DNA of 64,000 nt from an uncultured Duncaniella sp. (GTDB lineage: Bacteria > Bacteroidota > Bacteroidia > Bacteroidales > Muribaculaceae): assembly GCA_910587515.1 (NCBI GenBank), contig CAJULW010000033.1, positions 62,001-126,000 on the forward strand. The letters are read 5' to 3'. The notes below the pieces were generated by a model. The model was not told where the DNA came from, ran no database searches, and saw nothing but the letters and a program-made list of their open reading frames with translations. A program made the position numbers and the translations under genes. Shown here piece after piece: positions 43,401 to 52,085 of this stretch. Within the stretch, counting starts at the first letter, position 1; each line of letters opens with the position of its first letter.

Positions 43401-44965
43401 TATACGGTACATTTAAGGACCTTGATATGTACGGAGATCTTTTTGTAAAAGATCTGAGCATGAGGGTTGATTTTACAAATGTTGAATATACGACGACCGA
43501 CAGTGTGCATATCACTCCCGGGCTGATAAAATTTGATAATATAAAGCTGAAAGACCGTTTTGGAAAGAGCGCGGATTTGAGGGGTTATGTCAAGCATAGT
43601 TATTTCCATGATCCATCTTTTCGGTTTGACATAACAGGCGCAAAAGATCTATTGGTCTATGATATTGATGAAAACCAGACTGGAGATCCGTGGTATGGCC
43701 GTATTTTCGGTAACGGGAGAGCTGTTATAGACGGCTCACCGGGACGTGTTGATATAAATGTCGCTATGGCTACGGCTGCAAAGTCGACATTCACGTTTGT
43801 TCTAAGCGATGCAGAACAAGCTTTGGACTATACGTTTATCACATTGCGTGACAAGGATAAAGCCCGTAAAGACTCGATAGCGGCATTGGATACGACCCCT
43901 CTGATCGTTAGGCAATTGCGTGACAGAGTTAAACGAAATGACACTGGAACCTCTTCAATATATGAAATGACGTTCGAGGTCGATGTCACGCCTTTGGCCG
44001 CTATGAATCTTATTATGGATCCCGTCGGTGGCGACCGTATAACGGCTTATGGCAACGGGCATGTAAGAATGTCATATAATTCTGATGGTGATTTGAGGAT
44101 GTATGGTGATTATAAAATCAATCGCGGTGCATATAATTTCACTTTGCAAGATATAATCCTTAAGGAATTTACCATCCGTGACGGCAGCCGTATTTCATTT
44201 CTTGGAGACCCGTATGCCGCACAACTTGACATAATAGCGTCATATACTGTAAATGCCAACCTCAGTGATCTTGACGAGTCTTTTTTGGAGGATAGGGAAC
44301 TTAACAGAACAAACGTTCCTGTTGACGCGCTTATGATGGTGAAAGGAGATATGCGTCAACCAGATATCGCCTTTGATCTTGACTTTCCGACACTCACACG
44401 TGATACATATCGGAAAGTACGTTCGATAGTGTCGACGGAGGATATGATGAACCGGCAGATAATATATCTGTTGGCTCTTAATAAATTCTATACACCCGAT
44501 TATATGACGGCTACCCACGGCAACGAGCTGGTTTCGGTCGCGTCATCGACAATTTCGTCACGTCTTGGAGCCATGCTCGGAGAACTTAGCGACAATTGGA
44601 GCATCGCGCCCGCAATACGTAGTGACAAGGGCGATTTTTCAGATGTGGAGGTTGATGTGGCTCTGTCGAGCCATCTTCTCAACAACCGTTTGCTGTTTAA
44701 TGGAAACTTCGGTTATAGGGATAATTCGATGAACAATAACAGTTTTATCGGGGATTTTGATATACGGTATTTGTTGAATCGGGCCGGGACCATACAGCTT
44801 AAGGCCTACAATCGTTACAATGATCAAAACTACTATCTTAAGAGCGCATTGACCACTCAAGGAGTCGGTGTGGTGTTCAAGCGTGATTTTGACAGTATAT
44901 TTTCATTCCTTAAACGGAAATCCTCTAAAAAAGATGAGGAAAATTCTGATAAAGAAGGAGAATAG
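40448..44965 (+). CDS. TamB-like translocation and assembly module protein (AsmA/DUF490)
   Basis: A 1505-residue inner-membrane anchored, periplasm-spanning protein. It starts with one hydrophobic helix (residues 9-33), followed by a long beta-rich body of the AsmA/TamB type that forms a groove for lipid or outer-membrane protein traffic. The C-terminal DUF490 region includes NVPVDALMMVKGDMRQPD, DLDFPTLTRDTYRKV and IIYLLALNKFY. It starts with TTG at 40448; no in-frame ATG is near. The TamA/BamA-like partner is not seen here. Its C-terminal tail is Lys/Glu-rich. Confidence 0.88.
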   Translation: MKTFYRILRFTLVILIVLPLAVPLILYILLSLPGVQSVIASKAEDELSMLLGTEISVGNVDIAPFNRVILSDVLIKDYNGKEALAVKHIGGGVSFWESLWNHRWIITYVELIDLDLKVYRSTDNAVLNIQPIIDRLKSEEKKESKSLDLAVNLLVVRRSSLSYDVLDKPYKEDGRFDINHISIRDFKADICAPYISDKRVEVEIKRMGALADCGIVLRELTAGIYADRSEMRVENFLVELEKSRIAVNDLVLDSPLSGTFCLRNALRSSVETLSDTYINTSDLSPFASYLDDLDLRIDVDFEMYGSMDDLYIDRMEIGFSGSDARLSGHGRVENITGFADSLLIDFHRLNVQASMPRMLGYISRDKSPLKMLYEKISFLEPLKDINLLGDFSYNSGNISFNGSLDTGCGNLDIDFAMSNLDKKSPLKVDGTIETLSFNPSSFLSAIAPLTHISLGSKIGLTIAKGDIKGYVSVDIPEAQWDGYTFSDISASADFYGNKAEGQISSSSSGMDFSITGGAELMGEFPLTELYANVNKFSLSPFVRYGKYKDYDLSFDLDASVHGRNPDTFYGWVKLSDFAFAGKDRSLVIPVAEIEAVSVDSVRKVNFNSSFADADITGNFSVKTLSQDLKAIVASVYPSLLPESVSDVIPNIGLSLDMTVKEDSAICRFFGLPVDVIYPMTLKSNVSGGLKPAIDLSIDMPYLRNKDKLIEGSRLEFSLDGVDRSSNIMAHTAIPTKNGMLDLNLNSSGGMDSIATSVGWAVDRQAEFNGDFDFSTVFSRSDEYGDLHTDIAVHQTKMVFNDSAWTVNPSEIHISPHKVVVENLSGGRGQQSLSIDGVASSDSIDRLVVKLDKIDLDYIFETLDISEAVQFGGRATGEFYGLRLLSSEPVLYTPHLYVKGFKYNFCEMGDGDIRSSWNHDTKTININAEIIGKNGTKSLADGYIRPMTEELDFKFSARRAPVGFMAPFMSAFTSKISGEVSGDARLYGTFKDLDMYGDLFVKDLSMRVDFTNVEYTTTDSVHITPGLIKFDNIKLKDRFGKSADLRGYVKHSYFHDPSFRFDITGAKDLLVYDIDENQTGDPWYGRIFGNGRAVIDGSPGRVDINVAMATAAKSTFTFVLSDAEQALDYTFITLRDKDKARKDSIAALDTTPLIVRQLRDRVKRNDTGTSSIYEMTFEVDVTPLAAMNLIMDPVGGDRITAYGNGHVRMSYNSDGDLRMYGDYKINRGAYNFTLQDIILKEFTIRDGSRISFLGDPYAAQLDIIASYTVNANLSDLDESFLEDRELNRTNVPVDALMMVKGDMRQPDIAFDLDFPTLTRDTYRKVRSIVSTEDMMNRQIIYLLALNKFYTPDYMTATHGNELVSVASSTISSRLGAMLGELSDNWSIAPAIRSDKGDFSDVEVDVALSSHLLNNRLLFNGNFGYRDNSMNNNSFIGDFDIRYLLNRAGTIQLKAYNRYNDQNYYLKSALTTQGVGVVFKRDFDSIFSFLKRKSSKKDEENSDKEGE

Positions 44966-45074
44966 GGTAAAAGTGTGCTGCCGATAAATTGGGAAATTGC
45001 CATTGGCGGTGTAACGTAAAAGACGTTTATCCGTCTTATATCTATAAGTATATCTTACCAATAATAATCATATC

Positions 45075-48000
45075 ATGAGAAAAAGTATTGTATCATTGAC
45101 TTTGCTCGTATTGTCATCTTTGAGTATTGTCGCTGCGCCTTTATGGTTGCGTAATGTGGCTATCTCGCCCGATGGATCTGAGATCGCCTTTACTTACAAA
45201 GGCAACATTTTTACTGTAGATTCAAAAGGTGGTGATGCCCGACGTCTGACAGCGGGGGATAGCTATGACACGGCTCCTGTATGGAGTCCGGATGGCTCTA
45301 AAATCGCATTTGGAAGTGACCGCGAGGGCTCGATGGATGTTTTTGTCATCGACAGTAAAGGTGGTATTCCAAGACGTCTTACCACGCATTCCGGAGCCGA
45401 AACGCCTCTTGCCTTTAAGGATGATAATCATGTATTGTTTATGGGTTCGCTTTTGCCAGATCCAATGGCAGCGCAGGGTGGATTTACATCACAGGTATAT
45501 ACTGTAGACCTTAACGGACATCGTCCTGAAATGTTTGTTTCGCTTGGCATGCCATCTCTAAGCGTTAATGCTGACGGGCGTGTTCTATATCAGGATCGTA
45601 AAAGCGTGGAGAATTTATGGCGCAAGCATGAACGATCGTCCGGTACGGCTGATATCTGGCTTATGGATAAAAAGGGAAAACATATCAAAATGACTGATTT
45701 TAACGGACATGATCTTAATCCGGTATGGGCGGACGGTGAATCTTTTTATTATATAAGCGAAGAGGATGCCACGCTGAATGTTTATAAGCGATCAATTGAC
45801 GGTAAAAACAAGCAGCAACTTACAAACTTTAAAGATCATCCGGTGCGTTCTCTGTCGGCTTCTAAAGATGGTCGGCTGGCTTTCAGTTGGGATGGCGAGA
45901 TATATACTATGTCTCCCGGTAAGAAACCTGAGAAGTTGGTTGTGAATATTATCACTGATGACTATGCCTCACCGACGGAAAAATCTATACGCCGGGCCGG
46001 TGCTTCGAGTATAGCGGTTTCACCGGATGGTGAACTTATCGCGTTTGTGCTTCGTGGCGATGTATATGTCACATCCACGGAATATAACACCACACGTCGT
46101 ATTACAGATACTCCGGCTCAAGAACGTTCTATAAATTTCTCCCCTGACGGTCGTAGTGTAGTGTATGATAGTGATCGTGATGGTATCTGGCAGCTTTTTA
46201 CAACTGAAATCAAGGATCCTTCAGAGAAGTCGTTGCTTTATGCGACGGAACTCGTAGAGAAGCCATTATATAAAAGCGGAAAACCTGCATTTTTCCCCGA
46301 ATATAGTCCTGACGGTAAAAAAGTTGCTTTTCTTGAGGATCGCACCACATTGCGTATATTGGATTTGAATACTAAAAAGGTGATAACCGCGCTTGAAGGT
46401 AAATACAATTATAGTTATCAAGACGGAGACATAGGATTCGAGTGGAGTCCTGACAGCCGTTGGCTCCTCATTGATTATATAGGGATAGGAGGATGGAATA
46501 ATTCTGACATTGCCCTGGTTAAAGCAGATGGTAGTGAAGTGGTGAACCTTACCGAGAGCGGTTATAGCAATGGGGCTCCTCAATGGGTTTTAGGAGGGAA
46601 GGCTTTGGCTTATATTACCGGGAAGTATGGTTTAAAGAGTCATGGAGGCTGGGGCAATCAGAATGATGTGATGCTTATGTTCCTTGACGGAGATGCGTAT
46701 GATCGTTATAAGATGACAGAAGAGGAAGCAAAACTTGCTGACAAGGAAGAAAAAGAGGCGAATGCAAAAAAGTCAAAAAAAGCGAAGGATTCCGATTTGA
46801 ATAAAAAATCTAAGAAAGGTGGTAAAAAAGACGGAAAAGAGGATAAAGTTGACAAGAAAAAGGATAAAGAGCCACTTGTTTTTGATTTGGAAAACCGTCG
46901 TTATAGGCTTGAGCGTCTGACCGGTTCGTCTTCGATACTTGGGGCTTACTATGTATCGCCAAAAGCTGATAAGCTATATTATGTAGCTTCAAGTCCTGAT
47001 GGACGTTCGCTTTATGAACGGGATCTTAAGAATGGTGGTACGAAGATACTTGCCAAGGGGCTTAGCGCAGGAAGCATGATTCCGGATAAGGATGGCAAAA
47101 ATATCTTTGTGATGGATCGTTCGGGGATCAAAAAAGTGACATTGGCTTCCGGCAAGCAGACTCCGGTTTTGTTTGAGGCTGAATATACCCGTAGGCCAGC
47201 GGAGGAGCGTGGTTATATTTATGGACATGCCTGGAGGCAGGTGCTTGACAAATTTTATGATTCGAACCTTCATGGTGTCGATTGGAAAAAATATCACGAT
47301 GCGTATGCGAGATTTCTTCCGCATATAAATAACAATTATGATTTCGCGATTCTTTTGAGTGAAATTTTAGGAGAACTCAATGCGTCGCATACAGGATGTG
47401 GTTATCGTGCTCCATCTGTGGAAATGCCTACAGCGTTTCTTGGAGCGTTTTTTGATGAATCATATAAAGGTGAAGGGTTGAAAATCGCAGAGGTGATTAA
47501 ACGAGGCCCGCTGTCTCCGAAAAATGCAGGGATTGAAGCCGGAGACGTGATTCTTTCGATCAATGATTCTCTCTTATTTTCTGGACGTGACTATTTCCCT
47601 CTTCTTGAAGGCAAGGCGGGAAAAAAGGTTAAGCTTTCTGTCAAAAAACCAAGCGGTGATAAAAAGACAGTATACATAAAACCTGTTGGGGATATTGGAG
47701 AATTGCTGTATCAGCGGTGGGTCGAACGTAACGAGCATATAGTTGACAGTGTGTCCGGAGGCCGTATCGGATATGTACATGTCAAAGGAATGGACAGCCC
47801 AAGTTTCAGCGAAGTTTATGACCGTTTGCTTGGGAAATATCGTAACTGTGACGCTGTGGTGGTAGATACTCGTCATAATGGTGGTGGATGGTTGCATAAC
47901 GATCTTGCCTTATTGCTTGGCGGACGGGAATATGTGAGGTTTACTCCCCGTGGTCAATATATAGGCACGGAACCCTTCTCTCAATGGACCAAACCATCAG

Positions 48001-48323
48001 TCATGCTTGTCGATGAAAGCAATTATAGCGATGCTTATGGATCACCTTATGTCTACCAGACTTTGAAAATAGGGGATGTGGTTGGCGCTCCGGTCCCAGG
48101 TACGATGACAGCAGTATGGTGGGAAACACAAATCGATCCTACGCTCTATTTCGGCATTCCGCAGGTGACATCTCTTGGAACTGACGGTCGTCCACTTGAA
48201 AACAAGCAGTTGAATCCGGATGTACTTATATATAATACACCTGAAAATGTGCTCCGTGGTATTGATGACCAATTGATAGGTGCTACAAAACATTTGATGA
48301 AAAAAGTGATTAAAAGCCTCTGA
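45075..48323 (+). CDS. Tricorn-like S41 family peptidase with WD/PD40 repeats
   Basis: A 1082-residue exported protease: signal peptide to about residue 21, then an N-terminal beta-propeller region of PD40 repeats (motifs such as VWSPDGSKIAFGSDREG), a second propeller, a PDZ-like domain (AEVIKRGPLSPKNAGIEAGD) and a C-terminal S41 catalytic domain with DTRHNGGG and ESNYSDAYGS, whose Ser is the likely nucleophile. Layout follows archaeal tricorn protease. A strongly basic insertion (46720-46870), rich in Lys/Glu/Asp, interrupts the second propeller and may be disordered. Probably degrades periplasmic or imported peptides. Confidence 0.87.
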   Translation: MRKSIVSLTLLVLSSLSIVAAPLWLRNVAISPDGSEIAFTYKGNIFTVDSKGGDARRLTAGDSYDTAPVWSPDGSKIAFGSDREGSMDVFVIDSKGGIPRRLTTHSGAETPLAFKDDNHVLFMGSLLPDPMAAQGGFTSQVYTVDLNGHRPEMFVSLGMPSLSVNADGRVLYQDRKSVENLWRKHERSSGTADIWLMDKKGKHIKMTDFNGHDLNPVWADGESFYYISEEDATLNVYKRSIDGKNKQQLTNFKDHPVRSLSASKDGRLAFSWDGEIYTMSPGKKPEKLVVNIITDDYASPTEKSIRRAGASSIAVSPDGELIAFVLRGDVYVTSTEYNTTRRITDTPAQERSINFSPDGRSVVYDSDRDGIWQLFTTEIKDPSEKSLLYATELVEKPLYKSGKPAFFPEYSPDGKKVAFLEDRTTLRILDLNTKKVITALEGKYNYSYQDGDIGFEWSPDSRWLLIDYIGIGGWNNSDIALVKADGSEVVNLTESGYSNGAPQWVLGGKALAYITGKYGLKSHGGWGNQNDVMLMFLDGDAYDRYKMTEEEAKLADKEEKEANAKKSKKAKDSDLNKKSKKGGKKDGKEDKVDKKKDKEPLVFDLENRRYRLERLTGSSSILGAYYVSPKADKLYYVASSPDGRSLYERDLKNGGTKILAKGLSAGSMIPDKDGKNIFVMDRSGIKKVTLASGKQTPVLFEAEYTRRPAEERGYIYGHAWRQVLDKFYDSNLHGVDWKKYHDAYARFLPHINNNYDFAILLSEILGELNASHTGCGYRAPSVEMPTAFLGAFFDESYKGEGLKIAEVIKRGPLSPKNAGIEAGDVILSINDSLLFSGRDYFPLLEGKAGKKVKLSVKKPSGDKKTVYIKPVGDIGELLYQRWVERNEHIVDSVSGGRIGYVHVKGMDSPSFSEVYDRLLGKYRNCDAVVVDTRHNGGGWLHNDLALLLGGREYVRFTPRGQYIGTEPFSQWTKPSVMLVDESNYSDAYGSPYVYQTLKIGDVVGAPVPGTMTAVWWETQIDPTLYFGIPQVTSLGTDGRPLENKQLNPDVLIYNTPENVLRGIDDQLIGATKHLMKKVIKSL

Positions 48324-48395
48324 TCGAAACGAGTCCGAAACTTAGTAATTTAAATAATTGCTGAGATAAGACTTATTGGATATAATAAACAAATA

Positions 48396-48432
48396 TTTAC
48401 GAGCCATGCCGGATTTCCGCATGGCTCGTAAA
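48396..48432 (+). terminator. Terminator of the S41 peptidase gene
   Basis: A perfect 14-bp stem (48396-48409 with 48419-48432) and 9-nt loop. The T run is weak. Confidence 0.62.
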
Positions 48433-48479
48433 CATGTTTGATTAAAAGTGTTACAATCGGCAAGACGAAAAACACATTT

Positions 48480-48852
48480 TTGTGTTTTGTCGCTATATTT
48501 TTTCGGAAATATCCGTTGGCTAACATTTTCTCTATGTGGCTCTCATATCGTCAGATGGCTTCCTCAAAAAAACATAAGATCCGATGTGTCTTTGGCAATC
48601 CATGGATTCCAACCTCGGTTTAACTGTTCAGTTAATTTCTTAATCACCTGACGTGCGTAGTTTCTACGATTCGTTACATCCTTGATGCGATTCAGTTTAA
48701 TTCTTTTCCAGCGCAGTTTCCCTTGTTCGGACTGGGTCGTAGGTATAGAACTTGATGAAGCAGCAGCTTTCGGATTCACGCAGAATCGGCAATGTGAACT
48801 GCATGACGGTGGAGAGGCCGTTTTGCGTGGTTGTTGATGTTTCTGCACTCAT
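48480..48852 (-). pseudogene. Tyrosine recombinase (integrase) N-terminal remnant, frameshifted
   Basis: On the minus strand an ATG at 48852 opens MSAETSTTTQNGLS...ILRESESCCFIKFYTYDP, the start of Bacteroidales tyrosine integrases. The match then shifts frame near 48725-48745 and continues as KRIKLNRIKDVTNRRNYARQ...LNRGWNPWIAKDTSDLMF, an SAM-like core-binding domain. A run of seven A/T (48566-48572) shifts the frame again, a TGA stops it at 48553-48551, and RYESHIEKMLANGYFRK can still be read beyond. The catalytic R-H-R-Y domain is gone. It lies next to the 3' end of tRNA-Pro, the usual integration site for such elements. Confidence 0.8.
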
Positions 48853-49004
48853 GATTCTATGTGCAGAATTTCGTTTTGGACACATTTCATCACCCTAAAT
48901 GTCCAACCTGCCTATTTTTAACATCGTTTCTCTTGAAACAATGACCGATTTGACATATGGAAGAAAAAACGGCTTGTCCCGATTTTGTCCGGTAATTTTA
49001 TGAA

Positions 49005-49036
49005 AAAGGCTGTGACTTATTGAGTCACAGCCTTTT
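49005..49036 (-). terminator. Terminator of tRNA-Pro
   Basis: A perfect 14-bp stem (49005-49018 with 49023-49036), 4-nt loop, followed by T on the minus strand, 13 nt past the tRNA 3' end. Confidence 0.85.
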
Positions 49037-49048
49037 GCTTTCTTTTTG

Positions 49049-49122
49049 TCGGGGTGACTAGACTCGAACTAGCGACCTCACGCCCCCCAGACGCGTACTC
49101 TAACCAACTGAGCTACACCCCG
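49049..49122 (-). tRNA. tRNA-Pro (anticodon GGG)
   Basis: A 74-nt cloverleaf can be folded: 7-bp acceptor (49122-49116 with 49056-49050), D-arm GCTC/GAGT with AGTTGGTTA loop, a 5-bp anticodon stem, loop CTGGGGG with anticodon GGG at positions 34-36, and a T-arm with GTTCGAGTC. The discriminator base is A, and CCA is not encoded, as is common in this phylum. It lies 74 bp downstream of the AI-2E-type transporter gene on the same strand. Confidence 0.95.
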
Positions 49123-49196
49123 ATTGTTTTTAAAAGCGATGCAAAGGTAGTTAGTTTTAGTTATCTTTCCAAATATATGTTAGTCTTTAACTTATA

Positions 49197-50321
49197 TTAA
49201 CCTTTTTGTCTATTTGATATTTTGGCTTTAATATGCTGTCTTCTTTCATGAGGACGTATGAAATATTCATCATAATAAGCGAGTAGAAGAGTGGTTAGCG
49301 GTATTGCTATGATCAGTCCTATAAATCCGAACAATGTACCCCATACAGACAGCGACAGAAATATCAGAGCTGGATTTAGGCTCATGGCTTTGCCTATGAT
49401 TTTTGGAGTAAGTATAAGATCCTGTATTGCCTGTACGATACAATAGACAGCTATAGCCTCCCAAAATAGAGTCCAAAATGCGGTTCCTCCGCTTACGGAG
49501 ACGACTATACATATCAAGGTGGTCGGAATCAAGGATATCAATTGAAGATATGGAACCATGTTGAGCAGTCCGATGAACATTCCAAGGACAACTGCCATAG
49601 GTAATCCTATTATGAGGAAGCCTATGCTGAACAATATGCCCACTATGAAAGAAACCAATGCCTGCCCGCGGAAATAATGGTTCATTGAATTTTTGACGTC
49701 GCGTCCGATTTTGAACACTATGCGTCTGTATTTAGGCATGACCATGCGACTGAATCCGGCAGAGATCTTTTCGTAGTCGATCATTATGAAAACCACATAT
49801 AGAAATACGATAATCCAACTGAAAAGGCTCATTATCAATGTCAATGATCCGGTGATAACCTGCCTTGATGCAGATAATCCTTCTTCGATCATCTTGACCC
49901 ATTCGTCATGTGATAGTTTCGACGCCACAAATTCGAAATCTACATGCTTACGTAAAAAATCGTGTAGGCTGTCAGGAATAAAGGGTATGTTGAATTCCGA
50001 ACCGGCATATGTTTTCAATAGCGCTGCCATTTGCGAAGACTCCTTTATTATCATCGGGACAAACAGGTAGCAAAGCGCCATAAAAAAAAATGTCATTTCA
50101 AAAAGAGTCACGAATGTTGCAGCCACACGACCTTTTAGTTTCAGCAGTTGACGGTTGAACTGGACGAATGGTTCAAAGAGATATGCTATCAGGCATCCTA
50201 CGCAGAATGGAAGAAGCACTCCTTTGAGCGTATTGACAAGCCATATCAGACCTGCGAACAGCACGCAATTGATAACGAGTCGTACCGTACGGTCGAGATC
50301 GTATCGTTGACGGATGAGCAT
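49197..50321 (-). CDS. AI-2E family transporter (TqsA/PerM-like)
   Basis: A 374-residue inner-membrane protein of the AI-2E/PerM family, about eight membrane segments. Typical features are an N-terminal pair of helices with GVLLPFCVGCLIAYLFEP, a periplasmic loop (about residues 90-140), and a C-terminal block with GIPL-like repeats (IIGLPMAVVLGMFIGLLNMV and WGTLFGFIGLIIAIPL). Some members export autoinducer-2, others move Na+/H+ or are of unknown activity; the label says nothing firm about substrate here. The tRNA-Pro gene follows on the same strand. Confidence 0.88.
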   Translation of the reverse strand: MLIRQRYDLDRTVRLVINCVLFAGLIWLVNTLKGVLLPFCVGCLIAYLFEPFVQFNRQLLKLKGRVAATFVTLFEMTFFFMALCYLFVPMIIKESSQMAALLKTYAGSEFNIPFIPDSLHDFLRKHVDFEFVASKLSHDEWVKMIEEGLSASRQVITGSLTLIMSLFSWIIVFLYVVFIMIDYEKISAGFSRMVMPKYRRIVFKIGRDVKNSMNHYFRGQALVSFIVGILFSIGFLIIGLPMAVVLGMFIGLLNMVPYLQLISLIPTTLICIVVSVSGGTAFWTLFWEAIAVYCIVQAIQDLILTPKIIGKAMSLNPALIFLSLSVWGTLFGFIGLIIAIPLTTLLLAYYDEYFIRPHERRQHIKAKISNRQKG

Positions 50322-50392
50322 TGTATTATTTTTTATTTAACTGATTGAGGCACGAATTTACTGATTTAATTCTGAAATTCCATTATTTTCGC

Positions 50393-50400
50393 TAATTTTG
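50393..50400 (+). promoter_or_regulatory. Possible -7 box of the MFS transporter gene
   Basis: TAATTTTG about 127 nt upstream of the ATG at 50527, without a clear -33 element. Confidence 0.28.
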
Positions 50401-50526
50401 TCAATAGTTAACTTTATGAGGCAACATTTGTTTCAACGGTTAAAACCGCTATTTTGTCATTAGATGTGATGATAGTGTAGCCTGGCGATCTTAGGACAAG
50501 ATTATGTTAATTATTTGAATATAAAA

Positions 50527-51972
50527 ATGGAAAAAGTTAATCAGAATGTGATTCAGCCTGTGCGCAAGCTTTTGTCTGACAAGACTTGGGCACGATGGAC
50601 GGCTCTCGCGCTTGTCGCGTCGATGATGTTGTTTGCCTATATGTTTGTCGACGTGATGTCTCCGTTACAGTCGCTTGTTCAGACTCAGCGAGGATGGTCG
50701 CCTGATGCTTTCGGTTATTATGCCGGGGCGGAATATATATTGAACGTGTTCGGATTTCTTATCCTTGCCGGTATCATTCTCGACAAGATGGGAGTGCGTT
50801 TTACTGGTACGCTTTCAGCTTCGCTGATGGTGCTTGGTGCGTTGATAAAGCTTTATGGTATCAGTGATGCTTTCCAGGGGACGGCTTTTGACCAGTGGCT
50901 TGGGTCTTGGTGGACTGCCATGCCGGGAAGCGCGAAACTTGCTGCACTTGGCTTCATGATTTTTGGTTGTGGTTGCGAAATGGCCGGTATAACCGTGTCA
51001 AAGGCAATCGCAAAATGGTTTGAAGGAAAGGAGATGGCTCTCGCCATGGGGCTTGAGATGGCTCTCGCCCGTATAGGGGTATTTTTCATATTTACGATCT
51101 CTCCACGTTTAGCTGACAGTGTGGTTCCGCATAGTGTCGTTGTGCCTGTTGCTTTCTGCTCCGCATTATTGTGTATAGGTTTGTTGAGTTTCATTGTATT
51201 TACATTCATGGATTTGAAACTTGACAAGGAGATGGGTGCTGTGAAGGTCGCAGATGGAGCTTCCGATGAAGAATTTAAACTTGCCGATGTCGCTGTTATA
51301 TTCCGCAGTCGCCTGTTTTGGATTATCGCGTTCTTATGTGTACTTTATTATTCCGCGATTTTCCCATTCCAGCGTTATGCGGCTAATATGCTTCAGTGTA
51401 ATCTCGGGATAACAGAAACTCAGGCATCAGATATTTTCCGTTGGTTCCCTGTCGGAGCTGCGGTGCTGACCCCTTTCCTTGGATATTTTCTCGACCGGAA
51501 GGGAAAAGGCGCAAGTATGCTTATCCTCGGTGCGATATTGATGATCGTATGTCATCTTACATTCGCATTCGTAGTTCCGGCTACAAAAAGCGAACTTATT
51601 ACATACTCGGCCATAGTGATATTGGGAATATCGTTTTCGCTTGTTCCTGCTGCATTGTGGCCATCGGTTCCTAAAATAATGGATAAACGATTCCTCGGAA
51701 GTGCTTATTCGCTTATTTTCTGGGTACAGAATATAGGGCTTGCTTTCGTTCCTATCATCATCGGAAAGGTTATAACATGGTCTAATCCTGGAGTTACCGA
51801 TCCGATTCAGTATGATTATACTATTCCGATGTGCTGTTTCGCATCGCTTGGTGTGTTGGCTTTGATATTCGGTATCGTATTGAAATCAATGAACGCTGTT
51901 CATCATTATGGTCTTGAGGATCCGAATATAAAGGAGGATTTTGAAGATGTGCGCCTTGATGGAGAGGCTTAA
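50527..51972 (+). CDS. MFS transporter
   Basis: A 481-residue major facilitator with about 12 hydrophobic segments. N-terminal half includes LVASMMLFAYMFVDVMSPL, then GIILDKMGVRFTG (the loop 2-3 signature, here DKMGVR) and a GCGCEMAGITVSKAIAKWF helix; a cytosolic loop joins the halves near residue 240; the second half has the matching LDRKGKGAS loop. The substrate cannot be told; the layout is like MFSD1-type or organic-acid/sugar carriers. ATG 50527 is used; a TTG four codons earlier is possible. Single gene with a clear terminator. Confidence 0.88.
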   Translation: MEKVNQNVIQPVRKLLSDKTWARWTALALVASMMLFAYMFVDVMSPLQSLVQTQRGWSPDAFGYYAGAEYILNVFGFLILAGIILDKMGVRFTGTLSASLMVLGALIKLYGISDAFQGTAFDQWLGSWWTAMPGSAKLAALGFMIFGCGCEMAGITVSKAIAKWFEGKEMALAMGLEMALARIGVFFIFTISPRLADSVVPHSVVVPVAFCSALLCIGLLSFIVFTFMDLKLDKEMGAVKVADGASDEEFKLADVAVIFRSRLFWIIAFLCVLYYSAIFPFQRYAANMLQCNLGITETQASDIFRWFPVGAAVLTPFLGYFLDRKGKGASMLILGAILMIVCHLTFAFVVPATKSELITYSAIVILGISFSLVPAALWPSVPKIMDKRFLGSAYSLIFWVQNIGLAFVPIIIGKVITWSNPGVTDPIQYDYTIPMCCFASLGVLALIFGIVLKSMNAVHHYGLEDPNIKEDFEDVRLDGEA

Positions 51973-52006
51973 ATTAAGAGACGCTTAAGCACATAATAAT
52001 TTAACT

Positions 52007-52055
52007 AAGGATTTCCGGTTTGAATGATCAATAATTCATTTCGGAAATCCTTTTC
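52007..52055 (+). terminator. Terminator of the MFS gene
   Basis: An 11-bp perfect outer stem (52007-52017 with 52042-52052) with further inner pairing (TGAAT with ATTCA), followed by a T-rich run. Confidence 0.82.
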
Positions 52056-52085
52056 TTTGAGTTTTAACATTTGATCTTGATTGGA

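Larger units (their letters stand above)
48324..49048. other. Gene-poor stretch with integrase fossil between the S41 gene and tRNA-Pro
   Basis: No intact gene. It holds a terminator (48396-48432), the broken integrase (48480-48852) and the terminator of tRNA-Pro (49005-49036). From 48853 to 49004 nothing is recognised; it probably is the former upstream region of the integrase and the attachment area. No second copy of the tRNA 3' end is seen within the stretch. Confidence 0.6.

Noticed and set aside
48697..48885. Intact small gene of 62 codons upstream of tRNA-Pro
   Set aside because: The sequence is the N-terminus of an integrase broken by a frameshift; it is better called a pseudogene.
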